NCBI RefSeq assembly: GCF_047272945.1
Contig: NZ_JBKOPS010000007.1
Coordinates: 224,368 to 288,367 of the forward strand
From: Rubrolithibacter danxiaensis
GTDB taxonomy: Bacteria; Bacteroidota; Bacteroidia; Sphingobacteriales; Sphingobacteriaceae
Length of the DNA stretch: 64,000 bases
Reading direction: 5' to 3'
Shown here: positions 1-7,334 of the stretch, piece after piece
Layout: each line of letters begins with the position of its first letter
How positions within the stretch are numbered: the first letter of the stretch is position 1
Notes under the pieces: model-generated
What the model was told of the DNA's origin: nothing
Database searches by the model: none
What the model saw: only the letters and a program-made list of their open reading frames with translations
Made by a program: the position numbers and the translations under genes

Positions 1-20
1 CTTTCACAGATAGCAGCCTT

Positions 21-58
21 GCTACGATACAAATTCCGCAGCACGAGTTACAAATTCC
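21..58. repeat. Two short direct repeats at the window edge
   Basis: The ten bases TACAAATTCC occur at 28-37 and again at 49-58, giving a 21-bp period with similar bases between them. Only two units are visible because the window begins here, so a longer array to the left is possible. The same AAATTCC core recurs near 1190 and 5350. Confidence 0.4.
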
Positions 59-70
59 CAAGTAGAATTC

Positions 71-1105
71 TCACTGCCTCTGATATGCCAATCGCTCCAG
101 CCTTTTGCTCCGATTCTTTAATACATTCAGATACTGTAAGGCCCGATTATTATCAAAGTTTTCATATGCCTGCTTTGCATAGTCCTGTGCTCCCTCCATA
201 TTTCCCCTGATCTCCTGTATAATGGCCATGTTATAAAGTGCCCTTCCCGCTATTTTCGCATTTGGATTCTTTGTCTCCCGGGTCCACATTTCCGCTGCTC
301 CGTCCCAGTTTCCTGTTTGTGCCCTGCGCTTTGCTGTTTTAAATTTATCATTTCCTCTAACATAATAGATCCTGCTCACCCTGGTTTTATACGGCTCTAT
401 ACTCCAGGCGTATGACTGTCCAAGTTTATAACTTTCCTGATTGACCGCTTCCTTTCTACCGGTAATTGCCGAGGCAGCAGCGACAGGATTAATGCCCTTG
501 CCTGTCATGCTTACATTTCCCGTCATATTGAACTCGTCGATAATGGTTCTGCTGTTATTGTCGTAGATGCGCCATCCGGTTTTTATGATTGTTTTTGCAG
601 CTGCCTGATGCTCGATTGTGGGAACCTTCAATCCTATGGGATTTTTAAGAAGTACATTCGCCGTGCTATAGTTGATCTTCGAATCCGTATCGTAGGATTC
701 CAGTGAAAACAGTCCGTCGAGCTGGTATTTAGTACATATTTCTGCAATCCGATCCCACGAAAGCGGCTCCGGAAATACCCCGAAATTAGAAGCTTCACAT
801 TTTTCACCGGCGAGATACTGTACATCTGTAAGGCGTTCGTTCTTTCCCAGTTCTTCGTTAAGTCCTATCATAGCCTTTACCGACCCATCCTTATCCAGGT
901 TTTTCCCTTCAGCAGTTAAAACCTCGTCGACTTTCTCCAAAATAGGCTTTTTGCTGCCAGGCAGGCTTCTGTTAATAATTCCTATTCTTTTCATAGACAT
1001 AGGAAGTGTTACGGGTGCAGGCTCTGTAACTGTCAATGTCACATAATTGGTAGAGCGGCAATTTGAAAGAAAAGGTACCAGGAGTACTAAGATCAGATTT
1101 CTCAT
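71..1105 (-). CDS. DUF6340-like lipoprotein with C-terminal TPR-like helices
   Basis: A predicted lipoprotein of 345 residues. The N-terminus has a charged start, a hydrophobic stretch and a lipobox-like LSNC with Cys16, so it is probably anchored in an envelope membrane. The body resembles the Bacteroidota DUF6340 family from memory: an N-terminal domain that parses a stored value, then a C-terminal helical repeat part (about residues 260-340, with alternating small residues such as GRALYNMA) that looks like TPR. The reading frame extends upstream to a TTG at 1135, but the ATG at 1105 puts the signal sequence at the very start and is preferred. No function is known to me. The next gene upstream is divergent. 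Confidence 0.7.
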   Translation of the reverse strand: MRNLILVLLVPFLSNCRSTNYVTLTVTEPAPVTLPMSMKRIGIINRSLPGSKKPILEKVDEVLTAEGKNLDKDGSVKAMIGLNEELGKNERLTDVQYLAGEKCEASNFGVFPEPLSWDRIAEICTKYQLDGLFSLESYDTDSKINYSTANVLLKNPIGLKVPTIEHQAAAKTIIKTGWRIYDNNSRTIIDEFNMTGNVSMTGKGINPVAAASAITGRKEAVNQESYKLGQSYAWSIEPYKTRVSRIYYVRGNDKFKTAKRRAQTGNWDGAAEMWTRETKNPNAKIAGRALYNMAIIQEIRGNMEGAQDYAKQAYENFDNNRALQYLNVLKNRSKRLERLAYQRQ

Positions 1106-1318
1106 AAAAATTAAGAATGCGTTAATTTGGTTCAATTAGTTCTTAAGACTACCGAACTAAAGTAGTAGAAATTTTTTTTATTTCAACGAAATTCCGGAAT
1201 TTGCAATTCTGAAGCACTTGTCGAACCAATACTAATCAAACGTGTCGGCTATTAGACAACCTCTTTTCCATCCTAATATCAAATATTATTTGAGGGAGTA
1301 ACTAGCCGCCTCAATCCT

Positions 1319-1326
1319 TAACTTTG
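1319..1326 (+). promoter_or_regulatory. Possible -7 box (TAACTTTG) just before the oxidoreductase
   Basis: TAACTTTG matches the Bacteroidota -7 consensus TAnnTTTG exactly and ends only six bases before the ATG at 1333, which would make the transcript nearly leaderless. A TTTG at 1289-1292 could be the -33 element, but the spacing of 26 is longer than the usual 19-21, so the call is tentative. Confidence 0.3.
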
Positions 1327-1332
1327 TGTTAT

Positions 1333-2355
1333 ATGAAAAAAATTGGATTTCTATCGTTTGGACATTGGTCCGGTCATCCTGCCTATAAAACCCGTACGGC
1401 AGCCGATACCTTGCTTCAATCCATAGACCTGGCTGTTGCAGCGGAGCAGCTCGGTTTAGATGGTGCCTATTTTCGCGTACACCATTTTGCAGCCCAGTTA
1501 GCCTCGCCGTTTCCCCTGCTATCAGCCATCGGGGCTAAAACAAGTAAAATAGAGATCGGAACCGGTGTAATTGACATGCGCTATGAAAACCCCATGTATA
1601 TGGTGGAAGATGCCGGTGCCGCCGATCTGATCTCAGGAGGCCGCTTACAATTAGGGATCAGCAGGGGTTCGCCGGAACAAGTGATCGACGGCTGGCGTCA
1701 TTTCGGATACCAACCTGCGGAGGGGGAAACCGATGCAGATATGGGACGCAAAAAAGCGCTGGAGTTTCTGGATAAACTCAAAGGTATCGGCTTTGCCGAG
1801 CCTAATCCCTACCCCATGTTTCCCAATCCCCCGGGCCTGCTACGCCTGGAGCCCCATTCTGAAGGATTGCGGGACCGTATCTGGTGGGGCGCTGCATCAA
1901 ACGCGACAGCTGTTTGGGCCGCCGAAAACGGGATGCACCTGCAAAGCTCTACCCTCAAGTACGATGAAAGTGGCAAACCTTTCCATGTGCAGCAGGCAGA
2001 ACAGATCAGGATGTATAAGGAAGCCTGGAAAAAGGCGGGACACCAACGTGAGCCAAGGGTATCTGTTAGCCGTTCTATTTTTGCATTGGTATCCGACGAG
2101 GACAGGTATTACTTCGGGCAGCAAGGTAAAGCGTCCGATAGTTTCGGCTATATAGAGCGTGGCCAACGGGCTGTTTTCGGAAAGAGTTATGCAGCAGAGC
2201 CGGATCGACTCATCAGCGAATTAGCTGAGGACGAAGCCATACAGGAAGCAGATACTATACTTTTGACCATACCCAATACTTTGGGTGTAGATTACAATGT
2301 GCATCTATTGTCCTCCATTTTGGAATATGTAGCTCCCGGGCTGGGCTGGCGTTAG
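1333..2355 (+). CDS. Luciferase-like (LLM class) flavin-dependent oxidoreductase
   Basis: A 340-residue cytosolic enzyme of the bacterial luciferase-like monooxygenase superfamily, which uses reduced FMN or F420 on small organic substrates; the substrate here is unknown. Family signs are the TIM-barrel start with the VHH segment near residue 50, the IEIGTGVIDMRYENP strand that follows, and the LISGGRLQLGISRGSP block near residue 105. Length fits the family. The frame opens at a TTG (1324), but the ATG at 1333 gives the expected start MKKIGFLSFG. It stands alone, with its own possible promoter and a terminator-like hairpin behind it. Its GC content looks higher than that of neighbouring genes, so transfer is possible. 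Confidence 0.85.
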   Translation: MKKIGFLSFGHWSGHPAYKTRTAADTLLQSIDLAVAAEQLGLDGAYFRVHHFAAQLASPFPLLSAIGAKTSKIEIGTGVIDMRYENPMYMVEDAGAADLISGGRLQLGISRGSPEQVIDGWRHFGYQPAEGETDADMGRKKALEFLDKLKGIGFAEPNPYPMFPNPPGLLRLEPHSEGLRDRIWWGAASNATAVWAAENGMHLQSSTLKYDESGKPFHVQQAEQIRMYKEAWKKAGHQREPRVSVSRSIFALVSDEDRYYFGQQGKASDSFGYIERGQRAVFGKSYAAEPDRLISELAEDEAIQEADTILLTIPNTLGVDYNVHLLSSILEYVAPGLGWR

Positions 2356-2372
2356 AATAAGGGAAAAGACAG

Positions 2373-2399
2373 AGGGGCTGAAATTATCAAGCCCTTTTT
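2373..2399 (+). terminator. Terminator after the LLM oxidoreductase
   Basis: A GGGGCTGA arm pairs, with one bulge, to TCAAGCCC and is followed by TTTTT. It lies 18 bases after the stop codon. Confidence 0.6.
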
Positions 2400-2501
2400 G
2401 TCTGACCAAAAGTCAAAACGATAGATTGAAGCAGATTTAACGATAGACTGGAGCAGATTTATAATCTCTTAACACAATTTCTTTAGGGATTATAAATCCC
2501 T

Positions 2502-2753
2502 TTATTCTAAGCTATCTTCGTCCTCTTCCTCCGGAGTGAATTTGTCTATTTCCGCCCCTATCAGATTGACTTCCGCATCCTCTGTAAAAACAGTAATGTC
2601 GGTATCGGGATCTAGCTTTAGCCAAACCCCTTCTACGTCTTTTTGTATTTTTAAATATTCAATACCCTCTTTGAAAATCGTATAAGTTTCATCCTCTTCA
2701 GGGAAGACTGAATATGCTATATCTCCTATTTCTATGTCGAAAGGTTCTTTCAT
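2502..2753 (-). CDS. Small acidic hypothetical protein
   Basis: An 83-residue cytosolic protein with an ATG start, no signal peptide and no membrane segment. It is strongly acidic, above all at the C-terminus (PEEEDEDSLE). The predicted pattern is short beta strands (FDIEIGDIAYSVFP, YTIFKEG, YLKIQKD, VWLKLD). I do not recognise a named family. It is isolated between a convergent gene and metA and has about 270 bases of gene-free DNA upstream. Confidence 0.55.
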   Translation of the reverse strand: MKEPFDIEIGDIAYSVFPEEDETYTIFKEGIEYLKIQKDVEGVWLKLDPDTDITVFTEDAEVNLIGAEIDKFTPEEEDEDSLE

Positions 2754-3025
2754 CAGTGTTAAGCTTATTGTGAACGATTAAGAGCAATCGTACGGGTATT
2801 AAATTTCCAATTTTTGTTTTTGTTTTCCCATTTGCCTGTTCAAATGTATTGACTAAATTGTCTAATAAATATAGGAGACGAATGCCCGGAATCTTATACC
2901 CGTTGTTTGCAAACTTGAATGTTCTGCACACCTCATTCAAGCCTTCTTAACGCTGCTCAGCGCTCCCTTTGGATTATGTCCGCTGAAGCACACAAGTAAT
3001 AGAGCATTCACTTTACATATAAAAA

Positions 3026-3970
3026 TCAGCCGTTTTGAACTATCTCTCCCAACTTAGCCACGTCCTGTAAATTATATGGCGTTTCCTGGTAAACGAAGTA
3101 ATTGAGCCAGTTATTGAAAAGTAAATTCGCATGACTTGTCCAGCAAACCAATGGAGCATTCTCCGGATTATCATCCCGGTAATAGTTTTTCGGTACAGGC
3201 ACACCAAGGCCTTTCTTTACATCCCTGACATACTCCTCGTGCAGGGTTAGCGGAGCGTATTCTGAGTGACCGGTAAGATAAAATTCACGCCCGCCCCTGG
3301 AAGATATAATGGCGGCTCCTGCATCCGGAGATTCTGACAGGATTCGAAGATCTTCTTTATCTGCTAAATCCGATTTTAGTATGGTGGTATGCCTGCTATG
3401 AGGAATAAAGAACTCATCGTCAAAGCCCCTTAACAAGGAGTGGCCCTTTTCAGTTGCAGTATGTTTAAACACCCCGGATAGTTTTTCATCCAATGGCTTT
3501 TTTTCTACCCCATAAAAATGATAAAGTGCAGCTTGCGAGGCCCAGCAGATATAGAGTGTTGAGGTTACGTGTTTTCTGGCCCAATCAAAGATCTCGGTGA
3601 TCTCCTGCCAGTAGGTTACCTGCTCAAACTCCAGCATTTCTACAGGAGCACCGGTAATGATCAAACCATCATAGAAGTTCTCCTTTACTTCATGAAAGCT
3701 TTTATAGAACATTTCCAGATGCTCTTCCGATGTATTTTTAGAAGTGTGTGAATCAAGCCTTAAAAATTCTACTTCAACCTGCAGAGGATTATTGGATAAC
3801 AAACGAACAAAATCCGTCTCGGCTGTTATTTTAAGAGGCATCAGGTTAAGTATGAGTACCTTCATCGGGCGAATATCCTGCGTATTTGCCCGCAGATCAC
3901 TCATTACAAATATGTTTTCCTTCTTTAACAGCTCTATAGCAGGTAAATTATTCGGAATTTTAACTGGCAT
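3026..3970 (-). CDS. metA: Homoserine O-acetyltransferase, MetA family
   Basis: A 314-residue cytosolic enzyme that acylates homoserine, the first committed step of methionine synthesis. The triad is visible: Cys142 in CWASQA, His235 and Glu237 in TGHSEY. Residue 111 is Glu, in APVEMLEF. In the MetA fold Glu111 goes with acetyl-CoA and Gly with succinyl-CoA, so acetyltransferase is the likely activity (family knowledge, not tested here). The start is well set by ATG with GGGAG about seven bases upstream, one of the few good Shine-Dalgarno sites in the window. No S-adenosylmethionine riboswitch is seen in the 125 bases upstream. No other methionine gene is adjacent. Confidence 0.93.
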   Translation of the reverse strand: MPVKIPNNLPAIELLKKENIFVMSDLRANTQDIRPMKVLILNLMPLKITAETDFVRLLSNNPLQVEVEFLRLDSHTSKNTSEEHLEMFYKSFHEVKENFYDGLIITGAPVEMLEFEQVTYWQEITEIFDWARKHVTSTLYICWASQAALYHFYGVEKKPLDEKLSGVFKHTATEKGHSLLRGFDDEFFIPHSRHTTILKSDLADKEDLRILSESPDAGAAIISSRGGREFYLTGHSEYAPLTLHEEYVRDVKKGLGVPVPKNYYRDDNPENAPLVCWTSHANLLFNNWLNYFVYQETPYNLQDVAKLGEIVQNG

Positions 3971-4095
3971 TACTTCTCCCTTGTTCTTATTTAACGCGAA
4001 AATAAGAATAATAACGCTGAACTCTAAACTAAGAGAAGCTCTGTGACTGTCTCATGGCAATTCTGAAACATTAATAAGTTATTACGCTAACCTTA

Positions 4096-5238
4096 TTACC
4101 TGGAACCTGAAGGCATTTTTTGAGGTTCGGTAGTAGGGCCATGTACAATAATTTTACCGTTTTTTACATCCATTCTATCAATAAACACTACTCGTTCCGG
4201 ACCTGTCCTGGTTGTTCGTCCGTGATAAACGCAAAACATCTCCTTACCGTCCGGAGAGTAAGCGATGCTATTATGCCCGGTACCGGAAACAATGCCACCT
4301 TTATCTGTATTCTTACGCAACACCGGATTATTGTCTGCCTTTTTAAAAGGGCCTAAAGGTGAAGAAGAAGTGCCGTAACCCACTGCGTAATGCTCTCCGC
4401 CAAAATGATTAGCAGAATACATAATGTAATAAATGCCGTCCTTTTTAAACGTCACCGAACCTTCTGTCCAGCGCCGGTTAACTTCACCGGTAGTTACAGA
4501 AAGGCTTTCCCACTCGGCTTGCTTGTCGTTTAACTTTACAGGAGGCCGAAGCAATAATACCGGTTGTCCTATCACACCCGAAAAGTCGGGTTTCAGTTCT
4601 ACACCGTAAACCCAGCTTTCTTCAATTTCGTTATACTTACCGCTTTTCCTTGCCTGCTCTGCTATTTCGCTCTTTACAGGATGTTTATAAGCAGCCCGCG
4701 AATAATATAAATACGACCTGCCGTCTGTATCAAAAAACACATTTGCATCAATAATGGGATACCCAGGATCGAAGAGAGGTTTCGGTGCCAGGTCAACAAA
4801 GGGCCCTGTAGGTTTATCGGAAACAGCAACACCAATCCTGAAATTTTCTGCTTCTTTTGCAGGGTTAACCTTCCACTGTGCACTGTAAAAGAGGTAAAAC
4901 TTACCTTTTACTTCATAAACTTCAGGAGCCCAATACGCTCCGCCCCAACCGGCGTTCGGATCGCTCCAGCCATTTTTATTGTCATGAAAATACACCTGTC
5001 CTTCCGGCTTCCAATTGACTAGATCTTTAGATGAATATGCCGAAAAGCCCCGGTCTGCTCCTCCCCCTGTTCCGTACATGTAATACATGCCTTTACTAAA
5101 TAATACAAAGGGATCACCTAACTCAACTTTTAGCGGATTTGTATAAACGGCCTCCTGACTGCTTGAATTTGTCTGAGCTATTACAGGCTTCGCCAGCACT
5201 TCAGTAAAAAGAATAAAAAGCAATACTATTTTTCTCAT
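4096..5238 (-). CDS. Secreted glycoside hydrolase family 43
   Basis: A 380-residue five-bladed beta-propeller glycosidase of GH43, a family of beta-xylosidases and alpha-L-arabinofuranosidases acting on hemicellulose side chains. The expected carboxylates are Asp42 (base, in LGDPF), Asp163 (pKa modulator, in IIDANVF) and Glu258 (acid, in WTEGS). A signal peptide covers about residues 1-22 and ends in VIAQ, so the enzyme goes to the periplasm or outside. The length fits one catalytic domain with no extra binding module. Which sugar bond it cuts cannot be read from sequence. It lies 125 bases upstream of metA on the same strand, without a functional link. Confidence 0.88.
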   Translation of the reverse strand: MRKIVLLFILFTEVLAKPVIAQTNSSSQEAVYTNPLKVELGDPFVLFSKGMYYMYGTGGGADRGFSAYSSKDLVNWKPEGQVYFHDNKNGWSDPNAGWGGAYWAPEVYEVKGKFYLFYSAQWKVNPAKEAENFRIGVAVSDKPTGPFVDLAPKPLFDPGYPIIDANVFFDTDGRSYLYYSRAAYKHPVKSEIAEQARKSGKYNEIEESWVYGVELKPDFSGVIGQPVLLLRPPVKLNDKQAEWESLSVTTGEVNRRWTEGSVTFKKDGIYYIMYSANHFGGEHYAVGYGTSSSPLGPFKKADNNPVLRKNTDKGGIVSGTGHNSIAYSPDGKEMFCVYHGRTTRTGPERVVFIDRMDVKNGKIIVHGPTTEPQKMPSGSR

Positions 5239-5339
5239 ATAGAACCAATTTCAGTGGTAGCAAAACTAAAAAATTAATAAATATCAATGCAATCTGCAAA
5301 ACCAACTATTCATGCCGGCTTAATATTGGGTTAATTTCT

Positions 5340-5368
5340 GCTCTTCCGAATTTGTAATTCCGGAGAGC
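5340..5368. repeat. Imperfect inverted repeat around an AATTTGTAATT core
   Basis: GCTCTTCCGAATT and AATTCCGGAGAGC face each other across TGT with two mismatches. A similar block, AATTCCGGAATTTGCAATTC, lies near 1190. These look like members of one degenerate intergenic repeat family. Confidence 0.35.
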
Positions 5369-5507
5369 GATAGGGTAAAATACTTTAACCAATAGTAAGG
5401 AACTATAATGCCGCAATCGACCCCCTAAATTGTCTTCCTATGCCTCACATCCTTCTTATATAATATCTTAAATTTATACTATCAAATTCACCTAAAAAAG
5501 CGTACTT

Positions 5508-5957
5508 ATGAAAACACTGCAATTTACACAGGAAATTAATGCACCTGCTCAAAAAGTCTGGGATATACTCTGGAACGAAGCCACATATCCCCAATGGACA
5601 GCCCCTTTTAATCCCGACCCCAACGGCGGTTCTGTTATGCAAAGTGATTGGAAAACAGGCGGAAAAACATTCTTCATGGATACGAAGGGCAACGGGATGG
5701 TTAGTACCATAAAAACAATGAATCAGCCGTATGAAATTGTATTTGAGCATTTAGGCGAAGTTATCGACGGAAAAGAAGATACAACGAGTGAAAAAGTAAA
5801 GAGTTGGGCAGGGTCTCTGGAAGCATATAACCTGTCCGAAAACAATGGGGTTACCACTCTTAAAGCTTCCGTACAAACAGGCGAGGAATGGGCAGACATG
5901 ATGAACAACGGCTTTACTAAGGGCCTGGAAATAGTAAAGAAAATCTCTGAACAGTAA
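5508..5957 (+). CDS. SRPBCC / AHSA1-type domain protein
   Basis: A 149-residue single-domain protein of the START/SRPBCC fold, a hydrophobic-pocket fold found in polyketide cyclases and Hsp90 activator-like proteins. The typical opening is seen (FTQEINAPAQKVWDILWNEATYPQWTAPF), followed by strands and a long C-terminal helix (residues 130-147). Such proteins bind small lipophilic ligands or act as cyclases; no ligand can be named. The next gene, a DinB-like protein, starts 21 bases downstream on the same strand, so the two are probably one transcript. Confidence 0.82.
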   Translation: MKTLQFTQEINAPAQKVWDILWNEATYPQWTAPFNPDPNGGSVMQSDWKTGGKTFFMDTKGNGMVSTIKTMNQPYEIVFEHLGEVIDGKEDTTSEKVKSWAGSLEAYNLSENNGVTTLKASVQTGEEWADMMNNGFTKGLEIVKKISEQ

Positions 5958-5978
5958 ACACCTTTAAAAAATCAGATT

Positions 5979-6503
5979 ATGGAAACTCCCGCAGCCAGAT
6001 CTCTGGCAGTCATCATCCCCGGCTATCGCATGCGCAGCCAAACCTTCAACAACATGCTCGCCGGTATTCAGGAAGCGGATGCGCAAATCCGTGTCGAAAA
6101 TAAAACGAACCATTTCACCTGGATGGTTGGCAACCTGGTTAACACCCGGTACTGGCTGGCAGGCATATTAGGTATGCCGGAAAAGGACCCTCATGAAGAC
6201 TTGTTTAAGGATGCAAAAGCACTGGATATAAATGCCATATACCCCTCGCTTGAAGAGCTAAAGAAGGAGTGGCATAAGATATCCCCTCTTTTATATCAAA
6301 AGCTCTTACATATTGAAGAGGCAGAACTTCTGAAGCCCTACGAATTCGGGATGAATATTTCGTACGTGGAAGAGAACAAACTCAACATGGTGGGTATGTG
6401 CATAGACCGCGAAAGCTACCTTTTAGGACAATTAGGCCTGATGCGAAAGATTTTAAATTACCCCGGTGTCAGATACGATGTGGATGATAACTTAGGCTAT
6501 TAA
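5979..6503 (+). CDS. DinB-like four-helix protein lacking two metal ligands
   Basis: A 174-residue protein with the DinB/YfiT-type helical bundle: a helix ending in NHFTWMVGNLVNTRYWLAG holds His45, and the last helix carries the GQLGLMRKIL motif typical of the family. In most members the segment before GQ reads H-x-x-x-H-x-GQ; here it is RESYLLGQ, so two of the three metal-binding histidines appear replaced by Arg and Leu. The protein may therefore be a metal-free variant with another role (inference). It is probably co-transcribed with the SRPBCC gene before it. The substrate is unknown. Confidence 0.7.
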   Translation: METPAARSLAVIIPGYRMRSQTFNNMLAGIQEADAQIRVENKTNHFTWMVGNLVNTRYWLAGILGMPEKDPHEDLFKDAKALDINAIYPSLEELKKEWHKISPLLYQKLLHIEEAELLKPYEFGMNISYVEENKLNMVGMCIDRESYLLGQLGLMRKILNYPGVRYDVDDNLGY

Positions 6504-6615
6504 CTGCTCATAAATTACATCCAAATGTTGGTGTGGTACGCAGCTGGATTTGTCCGCTGTGTACTTGCACTTTCTTCAAAATTTCTTAACACTAAATCCG
6601 GTAACAAAAAATGAT

Positions 6616-6632
6616 GCAGATTTAGAATCTGC
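6616..6632. repeat. Short palindrome GCAGATT-TAG-AATCTGC
   Basis: A perfect 7-bp inverted repeat in the 298 bases between the DinB-like gene and the DUF2214 gene. Related fragments with GCAGATTTA occur near 2440 and 9945. The 62-codon TTG frame across this stretch has no family resemblance and is not called. Confidence 0.35.
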
Positions 6633-6801
6633 GTTATCTAAAATTTGGAATACTTTTAAGAACATTCCAAAAAGCAAAAATTCCTTTTGTCTTAACAACA
6701 TGCCTTTGTTCAGTGGAGACTTCGAATCTAACGAGTAACAAATTTCATATCAAATCGTCAAATTACAGGATTAACTAATTTTAAATACAAAACCTGTTTG
6801 A

Positions 6802-7248
6802 ATGACTCTTGAGATTTTTTTACGTTACCTGCACTTCATCAGCATTTTTACCGTATTCAGTTCTTTAGTTGCCGAGCATATTTTACTAAAGAAAACGCTA
6901 ACCCGGAAAGAAATAGGTCGTATTGCAGGAATTGACGCTATTTACGGCATTGCAGCTTTAAGCATTTTGGTTGCCGGACTAACTTTATGGTTTGGAGATG
7001 TAGGTAAACCGGCAGCATTCTATAGCGCTAACTGGATTTTCCACACCAAGATTACCTTGTTTGTTCTTGTCGGATTGCTTTCTATCTACCCTACTGTATT
7101 CTTCATCCGGCAACGGAAAGGCAGTCAGGACGAAGCAGTTGAAATACCCAAAACAGTATTTCTATGCCTCCGGATCGAATTACTTTTGCTTGTTATTATT
7201 CCCCTACTGGCAGCGCTAATGGCTAAAGGGGTGGGATATTTCGGATAA
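6802..7248 (+). CDS. DUF2214-like four-helix membrane protein
   Basis: A 148-residue inner-membrane protein with about four transmembrane helices (roughly residues 5-25, 45-65, 80-102 and 120-143). The pattern FLRYLHFISIFTVFSSLVAEH at the start and the WIFHTKITLFVLVGLLSIYP segment match the DUF2214 family from memory. Conserved His residues in helices 1 and 3 could bind a cofactor such as haem, but that is speculation. It is a single gene closed by a strong terminator. Confidence 0.72.
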   Translation: MTLEIFLRYLHFISIFTVFSSLVAEHILLKKTLTRKEIGRIAGIDAIYGIAALSILVAGLTLWFGDVGKPAAFYSANWIFHTKITLFVLVGLLSIYPTVFFIRQRKGSQDEAVEIPKTVFLCLRIELLLLVIIPLLAALMAKGVGYFG

Positions 7249-7287
7249 CAAGTTTAATTTTTTCCTCGCACTAAAATGTCCGGGCTT

Positions 7288-7320
7288 GGCAGGACAATTT
7301 GTTTGTGTCCTGCCTCTTTT
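7288..7320 (+). terminator. Rho-independent terminator after the DUF2214 gene
   Basis: Perfect 9-bp stem GGCAGGACA / TGTCCTGCC with an 8-base loop, followed by TCTTTT. Confidence 0.8.
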
Positions 7321-7334
7321 AACTCCTTGCACTG

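Noticed and set aside
2698..2940. 80-codon minus-strand frame overlapping the small acidic gene
   Set aside because: It overlaps the better 2502-2753 frame, has mixed composition with no family-like pattern, and covers its probable promoter.
3971..4095. Possible S-adenosylmethionine riboswitch upstream of metA
   Set aside because: No conserved SAM-riboswitch core or paired helices could be found by eye.
6550..6738. 62-codon plus-strand frame
   Set aside because: TTG start, no recognisable domain, and it runs across a short palindrome shared with other gaps.
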